This document shows, in pieces, positions 51,203 to 60,167 of a DNA stretch of 64,000 nt. The notes under the pieces were generated by a model, which worked only from the letters and a program-made list of their open reading frames with translations, made no database searches and was not told the origin of the DNA. The stretch is from Methylocella tundrae (GTDB lineage: Bacteria; Pseudomonadota; Alphaproteobacteria; Rhizobiales; Beijerinckiaceae), in assembly GCF_038024855.1 (NCBI RefSeq), contig NZ_CP139089.1:2514501-2578500 (forward strand). Reading direction: 5' to 3'. Both the position numbers and the translations under genes were made by a program. The stretch's first letter is position 1, and each line of letters opens with the position of its first letter.

Positions 51203-54170
51203 GGGAGCGCTCGCCTTTCGGATCAACGAAGCAGGAGGCGACGATTTCGGCCGCGACGTCGCCGCCGCGAAGGGGATCGTAAACGCGCACTTTTTCGCCG
51301 ATCCGGTCCGGGCCGCCCGACGCCAGGGCGAGGCCGATCCAGGAGGACAGCGTTGGCGACCAGCAGGCCGAGCTGATCCAGCCAAGATCCGTTTCGGCGC
51401 CAGGAACGGCGCCGGCCGGGATGATATGCGCGCCGCTGCGAATGCGTTGACCGGGATCGAGCGGCCTGACGCCGACGAGGCGCGGCCGGGCCGGATCGAC
51501 GAGCGCCTCGCGCGCGCAAAGGACGCGGCCGACATGATCCTTGTCCTTGGCGAGCGCGCGCGCCATGCCGAGATCATAGGCGGTGGTCTGGCCGTTGATC
51601 TCGCCGCCGGCGGGATGGCCTTTTTCGATGCGCATCACGCCCATCGCCTCGCTGCCATAGGCGACGACGCCATAAGGTTCGCCGACCGCCATGACGCGGC
51701 GGATCAGCGCGTCGCCAAAGCCCGCCGGAACGCCAAGCTCGAAGGAGCGCTCGCCGGAGAAGGACAGCGCGCAAAGGCGCGCCGGAACGCCGCCGCAGAT
51801 CGTGATCTCGGCCGCCCGCATCGGCGGAAAATCCGCCTGGGTGATCAACACCGGCGCGTCGACGAGCGCCTGCAGCACCGCCGGGGATTTCGGCCCGGCG
51901 ATGGCGAGCTGCGCCCAGCCGTCGGTGACCGCCGTGAGGTTGACGTCGAGCTCCGGCCACAGCACCTGCCGGCAATATTGCATGTGCCGGTAGACCGGCG
52001 CCGCGTGCGCCGTCGAGACATAGGCGACATATCTGTCCTCGGCGAAGCGGGCGAACATGCCGTCGTCCTTGAGGAAGCCGTCCTCGCGCAGCATGATGAG
52101 ATAGCCGCAGCGCCCGACCTTGATCGCCGACGGGCGCATGGCGCAGACGAGATCGAGGAACTTTGCCGCGTCCGGCCCCTCGACCTCGACTTTGCCGAGG
52201 GTCGAGACGTCGGTCACGCCGACGCCTGAGCGCACCGCATTCACCTCGCGGTTGGCCGTCGCCAGAAGATCCGCGTCGCCGGCGAGCGGAAAATACTGCG
52301 GCCGCTTCCACTGGCCGGCGTCGACGAAGGGCGCGCCGCGCTCCAGCGCATAGGCGTGGATCGGCGTCTCGCGCAAAGGCTTGAAGGCGCCGCGCCGGTG
52401 CGCGCCGGCGACGGCGCCGAGGGCGACCGGAACCACCGGCGGGCGCGCCAGCGTGACGCCGGTCTGCGGGATCGACTGGCCGGTCAGCTGCGCCATGATG
52501 GCGAGCGCGTCGAGGTTTGCGGTGCGGCCCTGGTCGGTCGCCATGCCGAGCGTCGTATAGCGCTTCAGATGTTCGACCGAGCGATAGCCTTCGCGATGGG
52601 CGAGGATGACGTCGGAGGCGGTGACGTCGTGCTGGAAATCGACGAACACCCTGGCGTCCCCGCCCCGGCCCGGCCGCCACCAGGCGGGCGCTGATCCCGC
52701 CGCGCTGTGCCGGATGGCGGGAAGCTCGACCGGCTTGACCGGGAGGCCGAGCGCCTGCAGGGCCGCAGAGCCCGCGTCGGCGCCGCTTTTCAGCGCCTCG
52801 CCCGGCGCGAAGACGCCGGCCGCCGCCCCCGCCATGTGAAGGCCGTCGACGCCAGGGGCGAGGAACGCCTGGATCTTGTCGGACCAGGCCGGACGGCCGC
52901 GAAAACAGCTCGCAAGCTGAATAGAGGGGTTGAAGCCGCCCGAGACGGCGAGCGCGTCGACGGCGAAGTTTTGCGCGGCGCCCGATCCTTTGACCGTAAT
53001 GGCGCTGAGGCCTTTGCGCCCTTGCGTGGCGACGACGGCGCCATTGAGCACGACGGGAACGGCCTTCGCCACATCGGCGAACTCCGCCGGCGCCTTTTCG
53101 CGCGCGTCGATGACGACGACCGGAGGGAGCCCCGCCTTGATGAGGTCGCGCGCGGTGAGCCAGCCGTCGTCGGTCGCCGTATAGACCGCGATTTGGCGGC
53201 CCGCGGCGACGCCGAAGCGGTTGAGATAAGACCGCACGGCGCCGGCCAGCATGATCCCCGGCCGGTCATTGTCCGGGAACGCCAAAGGCCGCTCGCTCGC
53301 GCCCGTCGCGATAATGGCGCGGCGGGCGGCGATGCGCCAGAAGCGCTGGCGCGGCGTGAAGGGCGGCGGCTCCGGCAGATGGTCGGCGACCCGCTCCAGC
53401 GCCGCGAACACGCCGCCGTCAAAAGCCGCGACGACGCTGGCGCGCGAAAAAACGCGGACATTCGGCATGGCGGCGAGTTCGGCGGCGACGGAGTTCACCC
53501 ATTGGGCGGCCGGCTGGCCGCCGACGCTCTCGCGCTCATCGAGAAGCCGGCCGCCAAGGCGTGGCTGATCCTCGCAGAGAATGACTTTCGCGCCCGATCG
53601 CCCGGCGGTCAGCGCCGCCATCAGCCCGGCGCCGCCGCCGCCGGCGACAAGCAGGTCGCAATGGGCGTTCGAATGCTCATAGCTGTCCGGATCTTCGAGC
53701 GCGCTGGCGCGGCCGAGCCCGGCGGCGCGGCGAATGACCGGCTCATAGATTTTTTCCCAGAAGGACGCCGGCCACATGAAGGTCTTGTAGTAGAAGCCCG
53801 CCGCGAACACCGGCTTCAACAGGCCGTTCAGCGCCATGACGTCGAAGCCGAGCGAGGGCCAGCGGTTCTGGCTCGACGCGACAAGGCCGTCGTAGAGTTC
53901 GATCGTCGTCGCCTTGACGTTGGGTTCGCGGCGCGCGCCGGAGCGCAGTTCGACGAGCGCGTTCGGCTCCTCGTGCCCCGCCGAGAGCACGCCGCGCGGA
54001 CGATGATATTTGAACGAGCGGCCGACGACGCGCACGCCATTGGCGAGCAGCGCCGAGGCCAGCGTGTCGCCGGCGCAGCCTTGATAGCTCCTGCCGTCGA
54101 ATGTGAAGGACAGCGGGCGCGAGCGGTCGATGAGGCCGCCGGAGCCCAGCCTGAAGCCGCCGCCGCTCAT
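51195..54170 (-). CDS. mgdC: N-methylglutamate dehydrogenase subunit C (sarcosine oxidase alpha-like)
   Basis: The 991-residue alpha-type subunit starts at ATG 54170, overlapping mgdB by four bases. Order of parts: an N-terminal ferredoxin-like domain (SYQGCAGDTLASALLANGV), a dinucleotide-binding region near residue 170 (LLVAGGGGAGLMAALTAG), a second nucleotide site with ARRAIIATGASERPLAF, and a C-terminal GcvT-like tetrahydrofolate-binding region (about 600-985; RCGYLIMLREDGFLKDDGM). The folate part receives the C1 unit as methylene-tetrahydrofolate. Length equals SoxA of heterotetrameric sarcosine oxidase. In this context it is assigned to the N-methylglutamate pathway. Confidence 0.9.
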   Translation of the reverse strand: MSGGGFRLGSGGLIDRSRPLSFTFDGRSYQGCAGDTLASALLANGVRVVGRSFKYHRPRGVLSAGHEEPNALVELRSGARREPNVKATTIELYDGLVASSQNRWPSLGFDVMALNGLLKPVFAAGFYYKTFMWPASFWEKIYEPVIRRAAGLGRASALEDPDSYEHSNAHCDLLVAGGGGAGLMAALTAGRSGAKVILCEDQPRLGGRLLDERESVGGQPAAQWVNSVAAELAAMPNVRVFSRASVVAAFDGGVFAALERVADHLPEPPPFTPRQRFWRIAARRAIIATGASERPLAFPDNDRPGIMLAGAVRSYLNRFGVAAGRQIAVYTATDDGWLTARDLIKAGLPPVVVIDAREKAPAEFADVAKAVPVVLNGAVVATQGRKGLSAITVKGSGAAQNFAVDALAVSGGFNPSIQLASCFRGRPAWSDKIQAFLAPGVDGLHMAGAAAGVFAPGEALKSGADAGSAALQALGLPVKPVELPAIRHSAAGSAPAWWRPGRGGDARVFVDFQHDVTASDVILAHREGYRSVEHLKRYTTLGMATDQGRTANLDALAIMAQLTGQSIPQTGVTLARPPVVPVALGAVAGAHRRGAFKPLRETPIHAYALERGAPFVDAGQWKRPQYFPLAGDADLLATANREVNAVRSGVGVTDVSTLGKVEVEGPDAAKFLDLVCAMRPSAIKVGRCGYLIMLREDGFLKDDGMFARFAEDRYVAYVSTAHAAPVYRHMQYCRQVLWPELDVNLTAVTDGWAQLAIAGPKSPAVLQALVDAPVLITQADFPPMRAAEITICGGVPARLCALSFSGERSFELGVPAGFGDALIRRVMAVGEPYGVVAYGSEAMGVMRIEKGHPAGGEINGQTTAYDLGMARALAKDKDHVGRVLCAREALVDPARPRLVGVRPLDPGQRIRSGAHIIPAGAVPGAETDLGWISSACWSPTLSSWIGLALASGGPDRIGEKVRVYDPLRGGDVAAEIVASCFVDPKGERSRV

Positions 54171-54448
54171 GACGCCTGCTCCGGCGCCCGCGTCGCCTCG
54201 ACCTTCAAAATGTCGTGCGTGCGCGTGTCGCGCTCGATGAGAAGCCAGCTCTGGCATCCCGCCGCGTGGAACCAATGTTCGCGGTGGAGCCCGGCCGGGT
54301 TGTCGCGCAGATAGACGGCCGTGGCGAAGGCGGCGCGGCTCGCGGCGCTGTCGAGGCCGCCGTCGGCGCCGGGCCGCGCCACGGCTTCGCCATTGACCGC
54401 GAACTCGGCAAGGTCGCGCGGCCCGCAATAGGGACACTGGATCAGCAT
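54167..54448 (-). CDS. mgdB: N-methylglutamate dehydrogenase subunit B (sarcosine oxidase delta-like)
   Basis: A 93-residue SoxD-like protein starting MLIQCPYCGPRDLAEF, with the zinc ligands CPYCG and a downstream HAAGCQSWLLIERDT (Cys and His). The conserved LRDNPAGLHREHWFH pattern is typical. It binds zinc and is part of the heterotetramer. It overlaps mgdC by the sequence ATGA. Confidence 0.93.
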   Translation of the reverse strand: MLIQCPYCGPRDLAEFAVNGEAVARPGADGGLDSAASRAAFATAVYLRDNPAGLHREHWFHAAGCQSWLLIERDTRTHDILKVEATRAPEQAS

Positions 54449-54502
54449 GCGTCAAAACCTTGTGCCGGGCGCCGGTGACGATCATTCATGACGATTATCA
54501 TC

Positions 54503-55753
54503 TCAATGCAGATTGGGCGACGGACCGGCGCCCTTTTCATCGATGACGCGGCCGCTTTCGAAACGGTCGAGCCGGTAGGCCGCGGCGGCCGGATGCGGCT
54601 CGCCTTTGGCGATCAGATGCGCGAAGCAGAAGCCCGCCGCCGGCGTCGCCTTGAAGCCGCCGTAGCACCAGCCGCCATTGAAGAACAGCCCGTCGACCGG
54701 CGTCCTGTCGATGATCGGCGAGCCGTCCATGCTCATGTCCATGAGGCCGCCCCAGCTGCGCAGAATGCGCAGGCGCCCGAGCATCGGCATCAGGGCCATG
54801 GCGTTTTCGGCGACGTCGGCGAAGATTGCGAGGCTGCCGCGCTGCGCATAGGACGGATAGGGCTCAAGATCGCCGCCGAAGACGAGGCTGCCCTTGTCCG
54901 ATTGCGAGATGTAAAAATGCCCGGCGCCGAAAGTGACGACGCAGTCGATCACCGGCTTCAGGCTTTCGGACACAAAGGCCTGCAACGCATAGCTTTCGAT
55001 CGGCAGCCGCAGTCCGGCGAGCGAGGCCACGCGGGACGAGTTGCCGGCGACCGAGACGCCGACGCGCCGCGCGCCGATAAAGCCTCGCGTCGTCTCGACG
55101 CCGATGATCTTGCCGTTCTCCTGCCTGAGGCCGGTGACTTCGCAGTTCTCCACGATGTCGACGCCGCGCCGGTCGGCGGCGCGCGCATAGCCCCACACCA
55201 CGGCGTCGTGGCGCGCCGTGCCGCCGCGCCGCTGCAGCAGGCCGCCCTGCACCGGGAAGCGGGCGTTGTCGAAATCGAGATAGGGCGCCATTTTCCGCAC
55301 GCCCTCGCGGTCGAGCAGCTCCGCGTCGACGCCATTGAGCCGCATGGCGTTGCCGCGCCGCGCGAAAGCGTCGCGCTGCGCGTCGCTGTGACAGAGGTTG
55401 AGCACGCCGCGCTGCGACACCATGGCGTTGTAGTTGAGGTCCTGCTCCAGCCCCTCCCACAATTTCATGCCGAGTTCATAAAAAGGGATGTTGCCGGCAA
55501 GCAGATAGTTCGACCGGATGATCGTCGTGTTGCGTCCGGCGTTGCCGGAGCCGATCCAGCCTTTTTCGATCACCGCGACGTCGCGGATTCCGAATTCCCT
55601 GGCGAGATAATGGGCGGTGGCGAGGCCGTGGCCGCCGCCGCCGATGACAATCACGTCATAGGCCGCCTTCGGCTGCGCCTTGCGCCAGTGCGGCGTCCAG
55701 CCGGCGCCGCCGTTCAGCGCGTTCTTCAAAAGCTCAAAGCCGGAGAATGTCAT
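54503..55753 (-). CDS. mgdA: N-methylglutamate dehydrogenase subunit A (sarcosine oxidase beta-like)
   Basis: A 416-residue FAD-dependent oxidoreductase: the DAO fold begins at YDVIVIGGGGHGLATAHYLA (GxGxxG near residue 35), followed by GWIGSGNAGRNTTIIRSNYL as in SoxB. The C-terminal GWCYGGFKATPAAGFCFAHL closes the FAD site. It carries out the amine oxidation of N-methylglutamate. It lies between gmaS (70 bases upstream) and mgdB (54 bases), consistent with one operon. Sarcosine is the alternative substrate by family, but gmaS/mgsABC next door favour N-methylglutamate. Confidence 0.92.
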   Translation of the reverse strand: MTFSGFELLKNALNGGAGWTPHWRKAQPKAAYDVIVIGGGGHGLATAHYLAREFGIRDVAVIEKGWIGSGNAGRNTTIIRSNYLLAGNIPFYELGMKLWEGLEQDLNYNAMVSQRGVLNLCHSDAQRDAFARRGNAMRLNGVDAELLDREGVRKMAPYLDFDNARFPVQGGLLQRRGGTARHDAVVWGYARAADRRGVDIVENCEVTGLRQENGKIIGVETTRGFIGARRVGVSVAGNSSRVASLAGLRLPIESYALQAFVSESLKPVIDCVVTFGAGHFYISQSDKGSLVFGGDLEPYPSYAQRGSLAIFADVAENAMALMPMLGRLRILRSWGGLMDMSMDGSPIIDRTPVDGLFFNGGWCYGGFKATPAAGFCFAHLIAKGEPHPAAAAYRLDRFESGRVIDEKGAGPSPNLH

Positions 55754-55823
55754 CCGTCATATCTTTCGGCGCGGATTTGTGATCGACGCGGGCGCCGCGC
55801 GCCGGCGCCCATGAGGCTGCGTT

Positions 55824-57125
55824 TCAGCAATCCAGCGTGTGGTCGCGCTCCCAGTCGCTGAGATGGCGCGTATAGTCCTGCCATTCCTGGTGCTTGAGCT
55901 TGGCGTAGGAGCTGACGAAGGACTCGCCAAGGCCCTCCTTGACGATCTTGGAGGATTCGAAGAGACGGAGCGCGTCGAGCAGATTCTGCGGCAGCTTCTT
56001 CGCGCCATTGACCTTGTGCGGCTCGGCGTACATGTCGAAGTCGGAGCGCTCGCCCGGATGACGGTTGCTCTTCATTCCGTCAAGGCCGGCGACGAGGACG
56101 CTGGCCTGCAGCAGATAGGGATTCGTCGCGCCGTCGGCGAGGCGGAACTCGAAGCGTCCGCCTTCGGGAATGCGGATCATATGCGTCCTGTTGTTGCCGG
56201 TGTAGGTGATCGAGTTCGGCGCCCAGGTCGCGCCGGAGGTGGTGCGCGGCGCGCTGAGGCGCTTGTAGGAGTTGACCGTCGGATTGGTGAGGGCGCAGAG
56301 CGCGTCGGCGTGCTCCATCAGGCCGCCGAGGAAACGGTAGCCGAGCTCCGAGACGCCAAGCTCGCCGTCCTTGTCTTCAAAGGCGTTGTCCTCGCCGCGC
56401 CAGAGCGACACATGCGAGTGGCATCCAGAGCCGGTCAGATTGAGGAACGGCTTCGGCATGAAGGTCGCCCGCATGCCGTGTTTCTCGGCCAGCGACTTCA
56501 CCATATATTTGAAGAAGGAGTGCCGGTCGGCGGTCTTCAGCGCCTCGTCATATTCCCAGTTCATCTCGAACTGCCCGTTGGCGTCCTCATGGTCGCTCTG
56601 ATAGGGCTTCCAGCCGAGCTCGTCCATCGCTTCCGAGATCTCGGTGATGACCTCATAGCGCCGCATCAGCGCCTGCTGGTCATAGCAGGACTTCGCCTGC
56701 TTGTCGGCGCCGTCCGCGATGCAGGAGCCGTCGGGCGCGAGCAGGAAAAACTCGCATTCGACGCCGGCCCGCATCTCATAGCCAAGCTCTTTCAGTTCGG
56801 CGATGAGGCGCTTCAGCACATTGCGCGGGCCCTGATCGACCGGCTTGCCTTCCATGTAGAGATCGGCGGCGAGCCAGCCGACTTCCCGCTTCCACGGCAG
56901 CTGGATGAGGCTGTCCGGATCCGGCACCGCGAACATGTCCGGCATGGCGGGCGTCATATCGAGCCAGGTCGCAAAGCCCGCAAAGCCCGCGCCGTCGCGC
57001 GCCATCTTGTCGATCGCCCGCGCCGGCACCAGCTTGGCGCGCATGTGGCCGAACAGATCCGTGTAGGATACCAGGAAGTTCTTGATGCCGCGCTCCGCGG
57101 CGACTTCCGATAGCAGGGTCGACAT
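55824..57125 (-). CDS. gmaS: Gamma-glutamylmethylamide synthetase (glutamine-synthetase family)
   Basis: A 433-residue enzyme of the glutamine synthetase fold, shorter than type I GlnA. Visible are YEMRAGVECEFFLLAPDG (metal-binding Glu), the SDHEDANGQFEMNWEYDEA motif, TGSGCHSHVSLWR (ATP/metal) and the NSITYTGNNRTHMIRIPEGG region. It ligates methylamine to glutamate with ATP, giving gamma-glutamylmethylamide. The ATG at 57125 has GGAGAGG five bases upstream. A strong inverted repeat lies 47 bases upstream of the start. Context (mgsC before, mgdA after) separates it from ordinary GS-like ligases. Confidence 0.92.
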   Translation of the reverse strand: MSTLLSEVAAERGIKNFLVSYTDLFGHMRAKLVPARAIDKMARDGAGFAGFATWLDMTPAMPDMFAVPDPDSLIQLPWKREVGWLAADLYMEGKPVDQGPRNVLKRLIAELKELGYEMRAGVECEFFLLAPDGSCIADGADKQAKSCYDQQALMRRYEVITEISEAMDELGWKPYQSDHEDANGQFEMNWEYDEALKTADRHSFFKYMVKSLAEKHGMRATFMPKPFLNLTGSGCHSHVSLWRGEDNAFEDKDGELGVSELGYRFLGGLMEHADALCALTNPTVNSYKRLSAPRTTSGATWAPNSITYTGNNRTHMIRIPEGGRFEFRLADGATNPYLLQASVLVAGLDGMKSNRHPGERSDFDMYAEPHKVNGAKKLPQNLLDALRLFESSKIVKEGLGESFVSSYAKLKHQEWQDYTRHLSDWERDHTLDC

Positions 57126-57171
57126 AAGCTTCCTCTCCAAATATTGTGACCGTTGGTTGGCCGATACGAAC

Positions 57172-57197
57172 CTTCGAATTGTTCAAGCAATTCGAAG
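57172..57197. promoter_or_regulatory. Perfect inverted repeat upstream of gmaS
   Basis: CTTCGAATTG, six-base loop TTCAAG, CAATTCGAAG: a perfect 10-bp stem in the 104-base space between mgsC and gmaS. It is AT-rich relative to the region and has no T run, so it is less like a terminator and more like an RNA-processing, attenuation or protein-binding site that tunes GmaS relative to MgsABC. Confidence 0.6.
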
Positions 57198-57229
57198 TCC
57201 ACAGCTGAGGCGACGTGGGTCTGCGCCCG

Positions 57230-58564
57230 CTATCGTTCTCCGGCTCCCGGAATCCACGACGTCCCGGCGAGCGGAACGCCGGCCATGGCGGCGGCCTCCA
57301 CCGTCAGCGCCACAAGATCCTCCGGCTCGAGATTATGCACATGGCTCTTGCCGCAGGCGCGCGCAATGGTCTGCGTCTCGAGCGTCAGCACCGACAGATA
57401 ATTGGCGAGCCGGCGCCCGGCCGCGATCGGGTCAAGCCGCTTTGCGAGCTCGGGGTCCTGCGTCGTGATGCCGGCCGGATCGCGCCCTTCATGCCAGTCG
57501 TCATAGGCGCCGGCGGTCGTGCCAAGGGCCTGATATTCGGCCTCAAGATGCGGGTCGTTGTCGCCCAGCGCGACGAGAGCCGCCGTGCCGATCGAGGCGA
57601 CGTCCGCGCCAAGCGCCAAAGCCTTGGCGACGTCGGCGCCGTTGCGGATGCCACCCGAGACGATGAGCTGCACCTTGCGGTGCATGCCAAGGTCGCGCAG
57701 CGCCTGCACGGCCGGCCGGATCGCCGCCAGAATCGGAATGCCGACATGTTCGATGAACACTTCCTGCGTCGCCGCCGTGCCGCCCTGCATGCCGTCGAGA
57801 ACGATCACGTCGGCGCCCGCCTTCACCGCCAGCGCGGTGTCGTAATAGGGCCGCGACGCGCCGACCTTCACATAGATCGGCTTCTCCCAGTCGGTGATCT
57901 CGCGCAGCTCCTCGATCTTGATTTCGAGATCGTCCGGCCCGGTCCAGTCGGGGTGGCGGCAGGACGAGCGCTGGTCGATGCCTTCCGGCAGCGTGCGCAT
58001 CTCGGCGACGCGCTTCGAGATCTTCTGGCCAAGCAGCATGCCGCCGCCGCCCGGCTTCGCGCCCTGTCCGATCACCACCTCGATGGCGTCCGCCCGGCGC
58101 AGATCGTCGGGGTTCATGCCATAGCGCGAGGGCAGATACTGATAGACGAGGATCGAGGAATGGCCGCGCTCCTCCTGCGTCATGCCGCCGTCGCCGGTTG
58201 TCGTCGACGTGCCAACCACCGAGGCGCCGCGCCCCAGCGCCTCCTTCGCCTGCGCCGAGAGCGAGCCAAAGCTCATGCCCGCGATGGTGATCGGGATCTT
58301 CAGTTCGATCGGCTTCTTGGCGAAGCGCGCGCCGAGCACCACCGAGGTGTCGCATCTCTCGCGATAGCCCTCGAGCGGATAGCGCGACATCGAGGCGCCG
58401 AGAAACAGGAGGTCGTCGAAATGCGGAACCTTGCGTTTGGCGCCGCCGCCGCGGATGTCGTAAATGCCCGTCGCCGCCGCGCGCCGGATCTCCGACATCG
58501 TCTGCGGATCGAACGTCGCCGAATAGCGCGGCAAGGTGCGCGGGATACGAATCTGATCGTTCAT
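57230..58564 (-). CDS. mgsC: N-methylglutamate synthase subunit C (FMN-binding glutamate-synthase-like)
   Basis: A 444-residue protein with the glutamate synthase FMN/TIM-barrel domain: the loop GQGAKPGGGGMLLGQKIS, Lys in PIYVKVGASRPYYDTALAVK, GADVIVLDGMQGGTAATQEV and LIVSGGIRNGADVAKALALG (FMN phosphate-binding). The conserved Cys in SSCRHPDWTG may belong to an Fe-S site. The start ATG (58564) overlaps the mgsB stop by one base (TGATG). It converts gamma-glutamylmethylamide or methylamine plus glutamate to N-methylglutamate with MgsA and MgsB. Confidence 0.93.
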   Translation of the reverse strand: MNDQIRIPRTLPRYSATFDPQTMSEIRRAAATGIYDIRGGGAKRKVPHFDDLLFLGASMSRYPLEGYRERCDTSVVLGARFAKKPIELKIPITIAGMSFGSLSAQAKEALGRGASVVGTSTTTGDGGMTQEERGHSSILVYQYLPSRYGMNPDDLRRADAIEVVIGQGAKPGGGGMLLGQKISKRVAEMRTLPEGIDQRSSCRHPDWTGPDDLEIKIEELREITDWEKPIYVKVGASRPYYDTALAVKAGADVIVLDGMQGGTAATQEVFIEHVGIPILAAIRPAVQALRDLGMHRKVQLIVSGGIRNGADVAKALALGADVASIGTAALVALGDNDPHLEAEYQALGTTAGAYDDWHEGRDPAGITTQDPELAKRLDPIAAGRRLANYLSVLTLETQTIARACGKSHVHNLEPEDLVALTVEAAAMAGVPLAGTSWIPGAGER

Positions 58565-59271
58565 CAATAGGCCCCCGCATTGTCGACATGGAAATGGTAG
58601 AGCGCGCGCGCCGAGCCGTAGCGCCTGAACTCGCCGACGTCGACTTCGCCCGCCGCGCCCGCCCGCTCCAGCGTCGCGTAGAGCTCGGCGCGATGCATGT
58701 CGTCCATCGGCTTTTCGACGCAGTCCGCGCCAAGGCTCTTCACCGCGCCGCGCACATAAAGCTTCGCCTCATAGATCGAATCGCCGAGCGCGTCGCCGGC
58801 GTCGCCAAACACGGCGAGCGTCCCCGCCTGCGCCATGAAGGCGGACATCGGCCCGATCGAGCCCTTGACGATAATGTCGACCCCCTTCATCGAAATGCCG
58901 CAGCGCCCCGAAGCGTTGCCCTCGATGACGATGGCGCCGCCATGCGCCGTCGCGCCCGCCGCCTGGCTGGCGTCGCCCTTCACATAGATGAGGCCCGACA
59001 TCATATTCTCGCCAAGGCCAAGCCCGGCGCTGCCGTTGACGATCACCGTCGCGCGCTTGTTCATGCCGGCGCAGTAATAGCCGACGTCGCCGTCGATCTC
59101 GATCGTCACGTCGGCGTCGACGCCGGCCGCCACGGCGTGCACGCCGCGCGGATTGAGAACCTGCCAGCGCGCGACATTGCCGCCTTCCCTGATCGCGTGA
59201 AGGGCGGCGTTGAGTTCACGCACCGAAGTCGCGGCGAGGTCGACCGCTTTCGCTGAAAATTGAGTGGTCAT
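58564..59271 (-). CDS. mgsB: N-methylglutamate synthase subunit B (GXGXG-domain)
   Basis: A 235-residue protein homologous to the beta-helix GXGXG domain at the C-terminus of glutamate synthase. The repeated pattern is visible (GYYCAGMNKRATVIVNGSAG, GLGENMMSGLIYVKGDASQA, GGAIVIEGNASGRCGISMKG, MDIIVKGS-like turns). It has no catalytic cofactor of its own and scaffolds the complex. The start overlaps the mgsA stop by four bases and the end overlaps mgsC, so the three genes are translationally linked. Confidence 0.92.
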   Translation of the reverse strand: MTTQFSAKAVDLAATSVRELNAALHAIREGGNVARWQVLNPRGVHAVAAGVDADVTIEIDGDVGYYCAGMNKRATVIVNGSAGLGLGENMMSGLIYVKGDASQAAGATAHGGAIVIEGNASGRCGISMKGVDIIVKGSIGPMSAFMAQAGTLAVFGDAGDALGDSIYEAKLYVRGAVKSLGADCVEKPMDDMHRAELYATLERAGAAGEVDVGEFRRYGSARALYHFHVDNAGAY

Positions 59272-60167
59272 GCGGCGCGGTCCCAGAAATAGACGGTGGC
59301 GGGATTGGGCTCGAAGACGCGGGCGTTTTCGATGCCCGGCAGGCGGCTCAGAGCGCGATATTCGGTGCCGAACGCGACATATTGCTCGGTCTCCGCCATC
59401 ACCGCGTGCTTGCAGCCGATCGGATCGCGCAACACGCCAAAGCCCGTGTCGGTGCCGACCACGAAAGTGTAGAAGCCGTCGAGATCCTTCAGCGAGGCTT
59501 CAAGCGCGCCGCCAAGGCTTTCCCCCTGCGCAAGACGCCACGACAGATAGCCGGCGGCGACTTCCGAATCATTCTCCGTCGCAAACGAAATCCCCTCGCG
59601 CGTCAGCCGGCGGCGCAGCTCATTGTGGTTCGAAAGCGAGCCATTGTGCACAAGGCACTGGTCCTTGCCCGTCGAAAATGGATGCGCCCCAGCCGTCGTC
59701 ACCGCCGATTCCGTCGCCATCCGCGTATGCCCGACGCCATGCGTCCCGCTCATCCGCGAAAGACCGAACCGCCGCGCAACATCCGCCGGAAGTCCAACCT
59801 CCTTGTAAAGCTCCATATGCGAGCCGACCGAACTCACCGTCAGATCATCGTCAAGATCCCCGATCGCCGACAGCGCCAGGCCCGCCTGCTCCGCCGCAAC
59901 CGTCACCACAACATGCGTGCCCCGCGCGACGACGTCGACCTCGCCATCAAGCGCCGAAGCCAGCGATACAGCCAGCGCCCCGGCGTCAAACAAACGCCCC
60001 GCGCGAAGCGTGATCTTGATCCGCTCCGGCGAGCCATCGCCATAAATCGCAAAACCAGCGCTGTCCGGACCCCGCGCCGTCATCGTCTCAAGCATCACCG
60101 CAAGATGCCGGCCAAGATCCGGCTCAAGCGACGGGTCCTTAAGGAACAATCCCACTATGCCGCACAT
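59268..60167 (-). CDS. mgsA: N-methylglutamate synthase subunit A (class II glutamine amidotransferase)
   Basis: A 299-residue Ntn-hydrolase type glutaminase: the nucleophile Cys2 follows the initiator Met (MCGIVGLFLKDPSLEPD), with SGTHGVGHTRMATESAVTTA and QCLVHNGSLSNHNELRRRL motifs as in glutamate synthase N-terminal domains. It releases the methylamine (or ammonia) moiety and channels it to MgsC. GGGAGA is the ribosome-binding site. It is the first gene of the minus-strand operon and faces the permease operon across about 308 bases. Confidence 0.93.
   Translation of the reverse strand: MCGIVGLFLKDPSLEPDLGRHLAVMLETMTARGPDSAGFAIYGDGSPERIKITLRAGRLFDAGALAVSLASALDGEVDVVARGTHVVVTVAAEQAGLALSAIGDLDDDLTVSSVGSHMELYKEVGLPADVARRFGLSRMSGTHGVGHTRMATESAVTTAGAHPFSTGKDQCLVHNGSLSNHNELRRRLTREGISFATENDSEVAAGYLSWRLAQGESLGGALEASLKDLDGFYTFVVGTDTGFGVLRDPIGCKHAVMAETEQYVAFGTEYRALSRLPGIENARVFEPNPATVYFWDRAA

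Noticed and set aside
50552..55753. Plain sarcosine oxidase soxBDAG operon
   Set aside because: The homology fits, but gmaS and mgsABC directly upstream on the same strand make N-methylglutamate dehydrogenase the better reading.
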